A stretch of 64,000 bases of DNA, from positions 62,001-126,000 of the forward strand of contig POSG01000002.1 of the NCBI GenBank assembly GCA_003314535.1, in the 5' to 3' direction. Shown here one piece after another: positions 43,039 through 52,285 of this stretch. Made by a program: the position numbers and the translations under genes. This DNA is from Geobacter sp. (GTDB taxonomy: Bacteria; Desulfobacterota; Desulfuromonadia; Geobacterales; Geobacteraceae). Positions within the stretch are counted from its first letter, which is position 1. Every line of letters starts with the position of its first letter. The notes under the pieces are model-generated. The model was not told where the DNA came from and did no database searches. It worked only from the letters and a program-made list of their open reading frames with translations.

Positions 43039-44670
43039 TTGAAAAAGAGCCAGCTGAACGCCCTTGAACGTCTTTACCGTCGCCGTATACCAACTGACGA
43101 AATATTGACCACTGAGCTTGCCGGCAGAATGGCCGAACTGTCGCTGGAAATCGGCCGGCAGGTAGGGGTGCTGATTAACAGGATCGGCTTGGTTGAATAC
43201 GTTGTAGTGGGTGATGAGCGTAGAATAGTCATACCGGAACTACGCGACTACCCGCTTGGGAAAAAAAGACTCAGGGGTTTGCGTTTTTGTCATACCCACC
43301 TGAAGGGGGAAACAATAAGCGAGGACGATATTACCGATCTTGCGCTTTTACGCCTGGACATCCTTGCAGCGCTGCTTCTGTCACCTGATATAAAGATATT
43401 TTCAGCACAGATTGCTTATCTGTCCACGACGGATCAGGGAGAGACTCCTGTACACGTCGATCCACCTTGCCTCTTCGACCGGCTCTCCATCAACGCTGGT
43501 GAATTCATAAACTCACTGGAAAACTCATTGGAACGGTCAGTAACCGGTAGTGATGAAGTTCGTGATGCACAGGAAAGAGCCATCCTGATCTCTGTTACCA
43601 GTTCCTCCAGGACTGAGGCCGAAGATTCAATGGATGAGCTGCGGGAGCTTGCAAGGACTGCAGGAGTCTCCATTTGTGATTCATTCATCCAGCAGCGTCG
43701 CGAATTGAATCCCCGTTTTCTCATGGGTGAAGGAAAGATGCAGGAGGTCGTTATAAGGGCACTCCAGCTTGGCGCTTCAATGCTGATATTCGACCAGGAA
43801 CTGTCTCCTGCGCAGATACGCTCCATTTCAGAGATGACTGAATTGAAGGTTATCGATCGAAGCCAGCTGATACTGGACATTTTCGCCCGCAGGGCGGAGA
43901 GCCAGGACGGAAAGGTTCAGGTTGAACTGGCGCAATTGAAATATATTCTTCCACGCCTGACCGGCAGGGGCGTTCAGATGTCTCGCCTGATGGGCGGAAT
44001 AGGAGGTCGCGGCCCCGGTGAAACCAAGCTCGAGATCGACCGCAGACGCATTCGTGACAGGATTGCGCGACTCGAGAAGGAATTGAAGGATCTTTCCAGG
44101 GGCAGATATGAACGGCGCCGGAGGAGGGTGAAATCCGGAATTCCGATCGTCTCCATTGTCGGCTATACAAATGCTGGTAAATCCACCTTGCTTAATGCAT
44201 TGACGAGAAGCAATGTTTTTACCGAAGATCTTTTGTTTGCCACACTCGACACCTCTACTCGCAGACTCAGGTTTCCCCGGGAACGGGAAGTCATTATAAC
44301 AGATACCGTAGGTTTCATTCGCTCATTGCCCAAGTCTCTCATGGGCGCATTCAAGGCAACTATGGAGGAATTGCGTGATGCAGACCTGCTCCTGCACATC
44401 GTTGATCTGTCCAATAGCCGGTTTGAAGAGCAGATCCGGCAGGTGGAGGACATTCTCGATGAACTGGAGCTTTCTGAAAAGCCCCGACTGCTGGTTTTCA
44501 ACAAGAGCGACCTGTTGGTCAATCTGAAGAAAAGCGATCCTCTGGCCTTCATCAGGACGAGACAGGCAATAAGGGCATATGGCGCCATAACCATTTCGGC
44601 TACTGATCCAGCCAGCTTGACTCCATTGCTCGACGAGATGGAAAAAAGATTCTGGCCAGAAGAACAATAA
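43039..44670 (+). CDS. hflX: GTPase HflX
   Basis: Ribosome-associated GTPase of at least 543 aa that splits stalled or hibernating 70S ribosomes. The N-terminal HflX domain includes ALERLYRRRIP and GRQVGVLI; the glycine-rich stretch GGRGPGETKLEIDRRRIRDRI and a coiled-coil helix precede the G domain with GYTNAGKST (G1), TDTVGFI (G3) and FNKSDLL (G4). The TTG at 43039 is the first conventional start, but the same frame encodes KQLYGNFSG just upstream, which resembles the start of related HflX proteins. Translation may therefore begin near 43009 (an ATA codon preceded by AGGATCAGGA). Confidence 0.93.
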   Translation: MKKSQLNALERLYRRRIPTDEILTTELAGRMAELSLEIGRQVGVLINRIGLVEYVVVGDERRIVIPELRDYPLGKKRLRGLRFCHTHLKGETISEDDITDLALLRLDILAALLLSPDIKIFSAQIAYLSTTDQGETPVHVDPPCLFDRLSINAGEFINSLENSLERSVTGSDEVRDAQERAILISVTSSSRTEAEDSMDELRELARTAGVSICDSFIQQRRELNPRFLMGEGKMQEVVIRALQLGASMLIFDQELSPAQIRSISEMTELKVIDRSQLILDIFARRAESQDGKVQVELAQLKYILPRLTGRGVQMSRLMGGIGGRGPGETKLEIDRRRIRDRIARLEKELKDLSRGRYERRRRRVKSGIPIVSIVGYTNAGKSTLLNALTRSNVFTEDLLFATLDTSTRRLRFPREREVIITDTVGFIRSLPKSLMGAFKATMEELRDADLLLHIVDLSNSRFEEQIRQVEDILDELELSEKPRLLVFNKSDLLVNLKKSDPLAFIRTRQAIRAYGAITISATDPASLTPLLDEMEKRFWPEEQ

Positions 44671-44748
44671 ACAGCAATTTCATATGGCATGTGCAAGTCA
44701 TAAACCTGATTCGTCGGTGAGATCTTGCACGGCAAAACCATCAGTACG

Positions 44749-44777
44749 TTGACAGCTGTCACTTTCTTTTCTATACT
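44749..44777 (+). promoter_or_regulatory. Sigma-70 promoter of the lytic transglycosylase gene
   Basis: TTGACA (44749-44754), 17-bp spacer, TATACT (44772-44777). Close to consensus in both boxes. Confidence 0.8.
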
Positions 44778-44835
44778 TCCAAATTCGACCAGACTTGCAA
44801 CTGTTCAAAAAAGCAGGCGAGGAGCGATAAGATCA

Positions 44836-46365
44836 ATGAAAACAATTACTTTAATTTTACTTCTAATGATTGGCTTGTCATGCCCATCGTATGGCTTAGA
44901 ATCTGAAATCAGTCCATCCGGCAATTACATAATCAGCGCTTCATCCCAAATACCCGGGAAGAGTGCTAAGTTGTACAGGTCTTCACGCAATTCGGGCAAC
45001 TCTGATTCTCTCGATGATACAGCCAGTCTCAGCCGTGCACTTGAACTGCCTTCTTCGGATATGGTCGTTCCAGACGAAGTGCCCGACGGCTTTGATCAAT
45101 TCGAACTGAAAATTCCCGAGTATGAACTGCCTGCGTCCGACATCCCACTGACGGTCAATCGAAAGGTCGAATATTTCGTTTCTTTTTTCCAGACATCAGG
45201 CAGGAAATGGTTTGCAAAGTGGCTCTCTCGTTCGGAACGATACATCCCGATGATGAAGCAAGTGCTGAAAAAGGAAGGATTGCCGGAAGACCTTGTGTAT
45301 CTTGCCATGATAGAAAGCGGTTTCTCCACGCATGCCTGCTCACGCGCAAGTGCCGTGGGGCCATGGCAGTTCATTGCCGGAACCGGGAAACGTTATGCTC
45401 TTAAGATAGACCAGTGGGTCGATGAAAGGCGTGATCCACTTAAATCGACTATTGCTGCTGCAATGTATCTCAAGGAGTTGTACGGGCTCTTCAACAACGA
45501 CTGGTATCTGGCGGCAGCGGGATACAACGCCGGGGAAAACAAGATCCTCAGGGCAATAGATATGTATAATACAAGGGATTTCTGGCAGATATCCGAAGGT
45601 GGTTATCTCAAGCGGGAGACAAAGGATTACGTACCAAAACTGCTTGCCGCTGCCATAATCGCAAAAGATCCTTCAAAATACGGCTTTGCAGATGTGGCAT
45701 ATCTGTCTCCAATCGAATTTGATACTGTGCGCATTCCTTCGAGAACTGATCTTGATGTTGTGGCGCGACTGATCGATGTTCCAAGAGACAGTGTGCGAGA
45801 ACTGAATCCGGAACTCAGGAAAGGGTGCACTCCTCCCGACATTCAGGATTACGAGTTGAAAATTCCCAAGGGGAAAAAAGAAACTTTTCTCAGGGAGTAC
45901 ACGAAGATCCCGACCGACCAGCGTTTCAGGGCTGAAATCGAATACACACGTTACCGTGCCAGAAAAGGGGACAGCATTGTCTCTATTGCTCGACGCTTCG
46001 GTGTGAGTGCGGAACAGTTGGCCTCCATCAACAATGTTAATAACCGCCGCAGTCTCAAGGGAAGGATTCTGAGGATACCTTCCGCAACAATGAGCGCCTT
46101 ACCCACACCAGTTTCTGAACCCAGGGTCGAAAATAAGATAGCTGCAAAAAGCGAGGAAAAGAAAAGTTTTATCAAATATTATACCGTCAAGCATGGCGAC
46201 ACGCTCAAATCAGTTGCCCGACGGTTCAATGTTTCAACCAAGATTATTGCGGCATGGAATAATTTGCGGGGCAAATTTGCCCTGAAACCTGGAAAACGGA
46301 TCATTGTTGCCAAATTTGTGGAGAAGAAAGGGCAAATGGTCCTTCATGTCGAGGAAAACAGTTAG
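44836..46365 (+). CDS. mltD: Membrane-bound lytic murein transglycosylase D-like, with LysM repeats
   Basis: A 509-aa exported peptidoglycan lytic enzyme. N-terminal signal sequence (about 1-20; ILLLMIGLSCPSYG), SLT domain (about 125-290) with catalytic Glu in MIESGFSTHACSRASAVGPWQF and the GYNAGENKILRA motif, then two LysM modules (about 374-418, YRARKGDSIVSIARRFGV; and 450-495, YTVKHGDTLKSVARRFNV) that bind glycan. ATG at 44836 was chosen for the signal peptide; its ribosome site is distant (AGGAG 12 bases away). Confidence 0.92.
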   Translation: MKTITLILLLMIGLSCPSYGLESEISPSGNYIISASSQIPGKSAKLYRSSRNSGNSDSLDDTASLSRALELPSSDMVVPDEVPDGFDQFELKIPEYELPASDIPLTVNRKVEYFVSFFQTSGRKWFAKWLSRSERYIPMMKQVLKKEGLPEDLVYLAMIESGFSTHACSRASAVGPWQFIAGTGKRYALKIDQWVDERRDPLKSTIAAAMYLKELYGLFNNDWYLAAAGYNAGENKILRAIDMYNTRDFWQISEGGYLKRETKDYVPKLLAAAIIAKDPSKYGFADVAYLSPIEFDTVRIPSRTDLDVVARLIDVPRDSVRELNPELRKGCTPPDIQDYELKIPKGKKETFLREYTKIPTDQRFRAEIEYTRYRARKGDSIVSIARRFGVSAEQLASINNVNNRRSLKGRILRIPSATMSALPTPVSEPRVENKIAAKSEEKKSFIKYYTVKHGDTLKSVARRFNVSTKIIAAWNNLRGKFALKPGKRIIVAKFVEKKGQMVLHVEENS

Positions 46366-46404
46366 CCATAGCACCCGAATGACTTTGGAAAGGATTGAAA
46401 CTGG

Positions 46405-47136
46405 ATGTATAACCTTCTCATATCTCTAGGATCCTGTATCGTTGTGTTCCTCCTTTGCTTTTTTGTTTTCGATGTCCCTTGGTGGATATCTTTCCTCGTT
46501 GCAATGTTGGTATTTTCTGCAGCTTACATACTTATTGCAAGATATGTCATGAAAAAGGTAAGTGCAATAATGGAAGCCGCGGGCAGGGATCTTCAGGGAC
46601 AACGGATAGAAAAAGCTATCAGGTCGCTTCAGGACGCTTTCCGCTTCGGGCTCTGGCAGTTTTCCATAGCAGGCCAGATCCACTCCCAGATTGGTATGAT
46701 CTACTATATGAAGCGTGACTTTTCAAATGCATTCGGCCACCTTGAAAAGTGTTTCGCCAAGAACTGGGTGGCAATGGGCATGCTAGCGATCAGCTACATG
46801 AAACGGAACAAGAAAGAAAAAATGGTGTCGACTTTCGAGAAGGCCATCCAGTGGAGCTCCAAGGAATCACTTCTCTGGAATCTATTCGCTTATTGCCTGA
46901 ATGAGACTGGTGATACAGAGAAGGCAATACAGATTCTGGAAAAGGGCAAGAAAAAACTTCCCGGGGACGAGCGCCTTTCAGGGAATCTCGAGGCTTTGAA
47001 ATCTGGGAAGAAAATGAAGATGAAGAGCTTCGGAGACATGTGGCTCCAGTTCCACCTGGAGCGGCAGAGCGTCGTAATGAAGCAGCAGGCGGCAGCACTT
47101 GGTGGAATGGCAAGGCGCCGCATCATAAGGAAATAA
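46405..47136 (+). CDS. TPR-containing membrane protein
   Basis: A 243-aa protein with two N-terminal transmembrane helices (about 4-24 and 28-48) and a cytoplasmic or periplasmic helical region with TPR-like pairs (about 65-195: IHSQIGMIYYMKRDFSNAFGHLEK, then WNLFAYCLNETGDTEKAIQILEKG). The C-terminus is basic (MARRRIIRK). A scaffolding role is inferred; no family name can be given. It is 39 bases downstream of the lytic transglycosylase gene and probably cotranscribed. Confidence 0.82.
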   Translation: MYNLLISLGSCIVVFLLCFFVFDVPWWISFLVAMLVFSAAYILIARYVMKKVSAIMEAAGRDLQGQRIEKAIRSLQDAFRFGLWQFSIAGQIHSQIGMIYYMKRDFSNAFGHLEKCFAKNWVAMGMLAISYMKRNKKEKMVSTFEKAIQWSSKESLLWNLFAYCLNETGDTEKAIQILEKGKKKLPGDERLSGNLEALKSGKKMKMKSFGDMWLQFHLERQSVVMKQQAAALGGMARRRIIRK

Positions 47137-47154
47137 CGTCATAACCTGTCGATG

Positions 47155-47182
47155 AAAAAAGGGACCCAAGGTCCCTTTTTTT
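47155..47182 (+). terminator. Terminator after the TPR membrane protein gene
   Basis: AAAAAAGGGACC, loop CAA, GGTCCC then seven T residues. The A-tract on the other side makes it usable on the minus strand too. Confidence 0.9.
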
Positions 47183-47202
47183 CAGTCTTTTCAAGTTGCC
47201 TG

Positions 47203-47336
47203 TGTAAGCTTCCCTATCAAGTAGACAGTCTGAAAGCAGAGTTTCCGTAGTGTCGGCAGGGGAAATCTGCCGGGGGGAAGGCTCCCAAAGAATCATGTGG
47301 CCGTATTTCGTTGTAGTCTCGCAGCCACGAATAACG
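47203..47336 (-). pseudogene. IS3-family transposase remnant (3' end of OrfB plus terminal repeat)
   Basis: On the minus strand 39 codons encode RYSWLRDYNEIRPHDSLG, then FPPADF, ending at a TGA (47217-47219). WL.DYNE.RPH.SLG..PP is the C-terminal end of the integrase core (after the catalytic Glu region) of IS3-type OrfB transposases. The bases just beyond the stop (TGTAAGCTTCCC on the plus strand, from about 47203) resemble an IS3-type terminal inverted repeat. The rest of the element, including DDE residues, is missing; the fragment directly abuts the stop codon of the PqiC-like gene. Confidence 0.8.
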
Positions 47337-48008
47337 TTACCTGGTGCTCTCCGGTAATTTTGCTGGTGAAGTTTTCTCCATGCTCATCGAAACTATCGCT
47401 GTGTAAGTATCCCTAATAATGACATTTGACAGTTTTTCCATGTTTAAGCTCATAGCTTTGACCAGACCTTCAACGGTCTGTGATCCGATCGGCTCAGAAG
47501 CATGGTATTTTTTCTGGTAGATCAATCTCCCCGGCATTCCGGACCTGGTAAGGTCCAATAGCGCTACGCTTATGGTGAGTGAAGCGATGCGTCCATTTCC
47601 TTCATCGGTTTCAAGAATCTCTTCCAGGCTTCCTTCGAGAATGAAACGCGCTTCCTCGTAATCGCGATAAGAGAAGACACCGCTGAATAGTCCGGAATTC
47701 CTTAAATCCCGTACAAGAAAATCGCATACCATGAAACCGGGGTTCACGATCCAGCTATGGTTTGAGTAAACATCAAGTTTATAAGGTTCCGGTCTGAAGA
47801 CGATGGACTGGGTGTTGAAGGATTTTGCCACACTGAACCTCTCCACCTTTATCGTCTGGTCGAGCATCGGCAGGCTTTTGTAGACTGGTGATGGATACTC
47901 CAAGGTATAGTTTTCCATCATCGGGGAGTTTCGTCCGCGCTCAATACATCCGCCGAGGATGGCCATTCCGGAAAGAAATAGACAGACAGAAAAGCAGCAG
48001 TGCCTCAT
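47337..48008 (-). CDS. ABC-transport-associated lipoprotein (PqiC/DUF330-like)
   Basis: A 223-aa lipoprotein: signal peptide with lipobox ILGGC (Cys about residue 21), then the auxiliary domain of PqiC type with YTLEYPSP, IKVERFSVAKSFNTQSIVFR and LEGSLEEILE. Such proteins work with MCE/Mla systems at the outer membrane. It is the last gene of the mlaE-mlaF-mlaD operon. The ATG at 48008 (MRHCC) gives a clean signal peptide and follows AAGGAAG. The very end (KTSPAKLPESTR) touches an IS3 remnant and may not be native. Confidence 0.85.
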   Translation of the reverse strand: MRHCCFSVCLFLSGMAILGGCIERGRNSPMMENYTLEYPSPVYKSLPMLDQTIKVERFSVAKSFNTQSIVFRPEPYKLDVYSNHSWIVNPGFMVCDFLVRDLRNSGLFSGVFSYRDYEEARFILEGSLEEILETDEGNGRIASLTISVALLDLTRSGMPGRLIYQKKYHASEPIGSQTVEGLVKAMSLNMEKLSNVIIRDTYTAIVSMSMEKTSPAKLPESTR

Positions 48009-48077
48009 TAATAATAACTTCCTTATGAAAAATAGTCGGTGCTCAACTGTTTGCATTGATTACCCCCCCTTTGTCTG

Positions 48078-49004
48078 TTACTGACGCCTGACTGGTGGCG
48101 GAGTGCTGAAAATAAGATCTGACGGCGATTTGTTCAGCCGGTCAATCAGCTTCTGCAATGCTTCGGAAGAATTCTGGAGGTTTTCACTGGTATTCCGAAG
48201 CTCGGTGGTAATTGCATTGCTTCTCCTGTCGATGCTGTCTACCATCTGGTTGGCTTTCGTGGCCGTATCTGCCAGTTTCATTGAACGCAATTCTTCCCTG
48301 ATGCCGGCAATGAGCTTCTGTGTTTCCACCATGGATTTTTGGGCTTCCGTTAGGACACTGTCAACCTTCCCCTCGGCAATAATTGCATCAATCCTGCCCA
48401 CCGCCCTTTCCAGGCTTTTCGAAGTCGACTCGAGATTACTCATGATGTTGTTCATTTTCTTGCCGGCAAGGACATTTTCCGTTGCCTTTCCTACAGACTT
48501 GAACTGGGTGGAAAGCCCCTTGAAATCGATCTGCTTAATGTTTTGAATGACATCATCAACGCCTGACAGTATCATTCTGAGCTCTGACGGGCGTGAAGGA
48601 ATAACGGGATATTCCGGCGCGAATGTGATCTCGGGTGACCGGTGAGGGTCTTCTGGTCGCTTCAGATCAAGTTCGATGAACACGATTCCTGTTATGCCCG
48701 CCGTCCTCAGCTGTGCGACAGTGTTTTTTTGCAGATCTCTCTCAAGTTCTATTTTCATGACAATCTCGACGAGCCTGTTGTCGGGAGCGACAAGTATCCG
48801 TTCTACCCGTCCCACGTCAACTCCTCGGTATTTCACGCTCGAATCCACTTGGAGACCCTGTACCGACTCATCAAAAAACGTGACATAGGTGGCGCCTTTT
48901 TGAAAAATTTTGGATGCGCCTATCCAGATTATTATGGCAACCCCGATTAGCGTTCCTGTAATAACGAAGAGCCCGATAAAAAATTTTTGTGATTTGCCGG
49001 CCAT
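48078..49004 (-). CDS. mlaD: MCE-family phospholipid-binding protein (MlaD-like)
   Basis: A 308-aa periplasmic protein with an N-terminal anchor helix (about 7-28) and one MCE domain (about 38-115; YVTFFDESVQGLQVDSSVKYRGVDVGRVERI), followed by a long helical region (about 135-295) rich in Asn, Ser and charged residues. MlaD hexamers form a lipid channel on the MlaFE transporter. The long C-terminal helix is the type that can span the periplasm. Confidence 0.92.
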   Translation of the reverse strand: MAGKSQKFFIGLFVITGTLIGVAIIIWIGASKIFQKGATYVTFFDESVQGLQVDSSVKYRGVDVGRVERILVAPDNRLVEIVMKIELERDLQKNTVAQLRTAGITGIVFIELDLKRPEDPHRSPEITFAPEYPVIPSRPSELRMILSGVDDVIQNIKQIDFKGLSTQFKSVGKATENVLAGKKMNNIMSNLESTSKSLERAVGRIDAIIAEGKVDSVLTEAQKSMVETQKLIAGIREELRSMKLADTATKANQMVDSIDRRSNAITTELRNTSENLQNSSEALQKLIDRLNKSPSDLIFSTPPPVRRQ

Positions 49005-49022
49005 GGATCGTTATTCCTCCGA

Positions 49023-49787
49023 TCATTTTCCTTCGGGATTTCTCAAAAAAAAGTTCCTGACCCGTGGGTCCTGCGATGACTCTTTCAAATCACGGGGGTC
49101 ACCGGTTGCAATTATTGATTTGGAATCTTTATCCAGCATGATAACCCGGTCGGCAATGGAAAAAATGGAGTCCAGTTCATGCGTGACAACAACCATTGTG
49201 GTACCCAAACCCCTGTTGATTTTTTTCATGAGATTGTCGAGACCTGCTGAGGTTATGGGATCCAGACCTGCCGAGGGCTCGTCAAAGAAGAGGACTGTAG
49301 GGTCGAGAGCCATGGCCCTGGCCAGACCGGCTCTCTTTTTCATTCCGCCTGAAAGCTCCGAGGGCAGGTAATTCTCGTAGCCGGCCAATCCGACGAGAGA
49401 AAGTTTCATACGGACAATCCGTTCTATCATTTCCAAAGGAAGGTCTGTATAGGTTTCCAGGGGAAGGGACACGTTTTCGGCAAGAGTCATGGAACCGAAG
49501 AGGGCACCGGACTGGAAAAGAACTCCGATGTTCCTGCGCAAGTGTGCAAGCTCATTTTCATCATTAGTGGAGACGTCGATTCCGTTTATTAGAACCCTGC
49601 CGGAAGCCGGTCTGTTGAGTCCGAACATATGTTTCAGAAGGGTGGATTTACCGCAACCGCTTCCCCCGAGTATTACAAGAATTTCACCTTTGAAAACCTG
49701 GAAACTCACATCGCGGAAAATGACATTTTCCCCATAACTTGCCGTGAGATTGTCCACATCGATTATTGACCGGGTTCCTGGTTTCAT
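49023..49787 (-). CDS. mlaF: Mla-type ABC transporter ATP-binding protein
   Basis: A 254-aa ATPase with Walker A GGSGCGKSTLLKHMFGL, Q-loop LFQSGALFGSMTLAENV, signature LSGGMKKRAGLARAMA, Walker B VLFFDEPSAGLDP and the switch His in VVTHELDS. The QSGALF...LP-E-T segment is typical of MlaF. It powers phospholipid movement between membranes with MlaE and MlaD. Confidence 0.94.
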   Translation of the reverse strand: MKPGTRSIIDVDNLTASYGENVIFRDVSFQVFKGEILVILGGSGCGKSTLLKHMFGLNRPASGRVLINGIDVSTNDENELAHLRRNIGVLFQSGALFGSMTLAENVSLPLETYTDLPLEMIERIVRMKLSLVGLAGYENYLPSELSGGMKKRAGLARAMALDPTVLFFDEPSAGLDPITSAGLDNLMKKINRGLGTTMVVVTHELDSIFSIADRVIMLDKDSKSIIATGDPRDLKESSQDPRVRNFFLRNPEGK

Positions 49788-49906
49788 TGCAATGCCTTTG
49801 AGGATACGGGCTAAGAGCCTGCTTAACTTGACAACTCCCTGCAGTTGGGAAAAAAGGGGTGATTAATCATCCCTGACAAGTGTCACAGGGAATCGTGCAG
49901 AAAGTC

Positions 49907-51052
49907 TTAGTGTACATAATACAGAATGATTGCGAAAAGAGAGTCTGCAATAATGATGAGAAAAAGTCCCGCCACCACTGCTGACGTGGTATACAATCCG
50001 ACCGATTCAGCGCCGCCCTTAACGCGGAACCCGCGCTGACAACCGATGCCTGCTATAAGAACGGCAAATAAAACCGATTTGACTAGACTGGTAACTACAT
50101 CGAATATATCGATACTCTTCACTGTCTGCTGAAGGTAGGAAAAAGCTGTCAGATCAAAACCCATCACACCGACCATCAATCCGCCCAGAATGCCAAACAC
50201 GTCAGAATAAAGTGTGAGAATCGGCACTACAAGCATGGCTGCCAGCACTTTCGGCAGGGCAAGAAAACGCGTTGGGTTGAAACCCATCGTTACCAGTGCA
50301 TCAACTTCCTCGTTAACCTTCATCGTACCGATTTCTGCGGCAAAGGCGGATCCTGAACGGCCGGCAATGATAATTGCCGTAAGTATGGGACCCAATTCCC
50401 TTACCATGCCGAAGCCTACTAGTGAGGCAACATAGACATTTGCACCGAACTGTTTCAGTTGGAGGGAAGACATGAAGGCAATGATCAGTCCGAGGAGAAA
50501 ACTCAGCAGCGCGACGATGGGCAAACCGTCCACTCCTGCTCTCTTGACATAGAAGAAGAAATCTTTCCACCTTATGCCGGCAGGATGCAACAGAGCTTGG
50601 GATAGGGCTAGAAGCAAGTCGCCGAGGAAAATTGTAATGCTCGTGAAATCTTCCGCAACCTTGAGACTTGCTTCCCCGACCTGTTCGAACGGGGTTAATT
50701 CGTTTTTTTCGACAGGTGTGGATTTGTCTAAAACTGTTGAGCGGTCGATGAGGTCCATTATGTTTCTGGCTTCGGCGCTCACGTTCACAAAGTAAACGGG
50801 AATCGATTTTCTGGCGGCGTTCAGTTCAAGTTGCAGCAAAGAAAGAACACCCGCACTGTCTACATAGGTGATGTCAGCCAGATCTAAAGTGATTTTGCCG
50901 GGATTCCTTTCAGACATGATGGACTGAAAACGAGACTTGACCGACAAGAGATTCGGAAGTGAGAGGCTGCCTGAAATTGACAGCAAGAGGTCATTTCCAT
51001 CTTTTTCCGCGCAGGATACCTGGCAGTCGTCAATAGGATTTTCGAGTTTCAT
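49907..51052 (-). CDS. mlaE: Mla-type ABC transporter permease fused to a STAS domain
   Basis: A 381-aa protein. The first 100 residues form a STAS domain (LANITYVDSAGVLSLLQLE), equivalent to the separate MlaB subunit of E. coli. The remainder is the MlaE permease with five to six helices: FVKRAGVDGLPIVALLSFLLGLI, GFGMVRELGPILTAIIIAGRSGSAFAAEIGTMKVNEEVDAL and a QRGFRVKGGAESVG loop. First gene of the operon, with a strong promoter about 85 bases upstream and a 119-base gap before mlaF. Confidence 0.94.
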   Translation of the reverse strand: MKLENPIDDCQVSCAEKDGNDLLLSISGSLSLPNLLSVKSRFQSIMSERNPGKITLDLADITYVDSAGVLSLLQLELNAARKSIPVYFVNVSAEARNIMDLIDRSTVLDKSTPVEKNELTPFEQVGEASLKVAEDFTSITIFLGDLLLALSQALLHPAGIRWKDFFFYVKRAGVDGLPIVALLSFLLGLIIAFMSSLQLKQFGANVYVASLVGFGMVRELGPILTAIIIAGRSGSAFAAEIGTMKVNEEVDALVTMGFNPTRFLALPKVLAAMLVVPILTLYSDVFGILGGLMVGVMGFDLTAFSYLQQTVKSIDIFDVVTSLVKSVLFAVLIAGIGCQRGFRVKGGAESVGLYTTSAVVAGLFLIIIADSLFAIILYYVH

Positions 51053-51134
51053 TCCCTGGCACCTTTTGCCGCTTCACCTGTGACATTAGCGCTTCAGGCT
51101 ACGATCAATGAGGGGTGACCGTTCCCGGGCAATG

Positions 51135-51162
51135 ATTATAGCAAGTCTAGAGAATATTACAA
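51135..51162 (-). promoter_or_regulatory. Promoter of the mlaEFD operon
   Basis: Minus-strand consensus TATAAT (51135-51140) with an extended TG, 16-bp spacer, and TTGTAA as -35 (51157-51162). Confidence 0.7.
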
Positions 51163-51409
51163 TCCAAAGGGAGGATCGGCGGATTCAGCCGGTGAAAGAA
51201 TGCATATTCCGTTGAGATATCCCTTCGGCATGTCCAGCCAGACGGACGATCCTGACTGTCGGGTAATGCTGCGGGGAACCGTTTAAAAGCAACTGAAAAA
51301 TATTCTCCGGACTGTTTTTTGCTGTGCATGTCCCGCTTTCCCTGCTTCATGTAGCCAGGAATCATGTCTCTTTCATTTGAAGAGGGAAAGAGGGACGGCC
51401 AGACAATGC
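51163..51409. other. Intergenic region between mlaE promoter and hisG
   Basis: About 245 bases with no gene I can support. Two overlapping minus-strand frames stay open (one is 72 codons long from 51365; the other encodes SVWLDMPKGYLNGICI but has no good start). No hisG terminator with a T-run was recognised. It may be a decayed gene or RNA. Confidence 0.4.
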
Positions 51410-52285
51410 TCAGATGATCTTGTTGAGTGGATATTCAATGATTCCTTCAGCTCCCAGCTTTATGAGTTCCGGTATGATGTTCCGAACTTCCTTTTCGTTC
51501 AGAACACTCTCGATCGAAACCCATTCAGTGTTGTAAAGACTGGAGACTGTGGGGAAGTTCAGGCTAGGCAATACTTTTATGATCTCGTCAATTCTTCCCT
51601 TTGGCGCGTTCATCTTGATTCCGACCATGTTTTCAGCCTTGAGGGCGGACTGTAACAGAGTGGAAATCTGCTCTATCTTGGCGCGTTTCCATGGATTGTT
51701 CCAGGATTCCTTGTTCGCAATTATGATCGGAGTGGATGTCATTAGAGTTTCCACTATCCTGAGGCCATTGGCGCGGATAGTTGAACCGGTTTCGGTTACT
51801 TCAACTATGGCATCGCATAAACCCTCCACCACTTTAGCTTCAGTAGCGCCCCATGAGAATTCCACGTTGACCGGAATATTGCGTTCCGCGAAAAAACGCT
51901 TTGTAAAACCGACAAGTTCCGTTGAGATGGTTTTGCCGCAAAGGTCGGATGAACTCTTGATCGGTGAATCCTGGGTGACTACCAGAACCCATTTTGCGGG
52001 ACGTCGGGAAACCTTGGAATAGAGAAGATCAGAGACTTCGACAACATCCGAATCGTTCTCCATTACCCAATCTCGGCCGGCTATTCCCACATCGATAGTG
52101 CCTCTTTCAACATACTTGCTCATCTCCTGGGTACGTATGAGGTTACATTTCATGTCCTCATCATCCACCGACGGGAAGTAGCTGCGGGATGAGAGTGTTA
52201 TGTTCCATCCCGCTTTGCGAAAGAGTTCGATGGTGGCATTTTCCAGGCTTCCCTTGGGGATGCCGAATTTGAGCAGATTTGTCAT
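51410..52285 (-). CDS. hisG: ATP phosphoribosyltransferase (long form)
   Basis: A 291-aa HisG, first enzyme of histidine synthesis, joining PRPP to [40 protein letters not shown], and [23 protein letters not shown] are typical; residues 215-291 add the regulatory ACT-like domain of the long form, so no HisZ partner is needed. The ATG overlaps the hisI stop (ATGA). The rest of the his pathway is not in the window. Confidence 0.95.
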   Translation of the reverse strand: MTNLLKFGIPKGSLENATIELFRKAGWNITLSSRSYFPSVDDEDMKCNLIRTQEMSKYVERGTIDVGIAGRDWVMENDSDVVEVSDLLYSKVSRRPAKWVLVVTQDSPIKSSSDLCGKTISTELVGFTKRFFAERNIPVNVEFSWGATEAKVVEGLCDAIVEVTETGSTIRANGLRIVETLMTSTPIIIANKESWNNPWKRAKIEQISTLLQSALKAENMVGIKMNAPKGRIDEIIKVLPSLNFPTVSSLYNTEWVSIESVLNEKEVRNIIPELIKLGAEGIIEYPLNKII

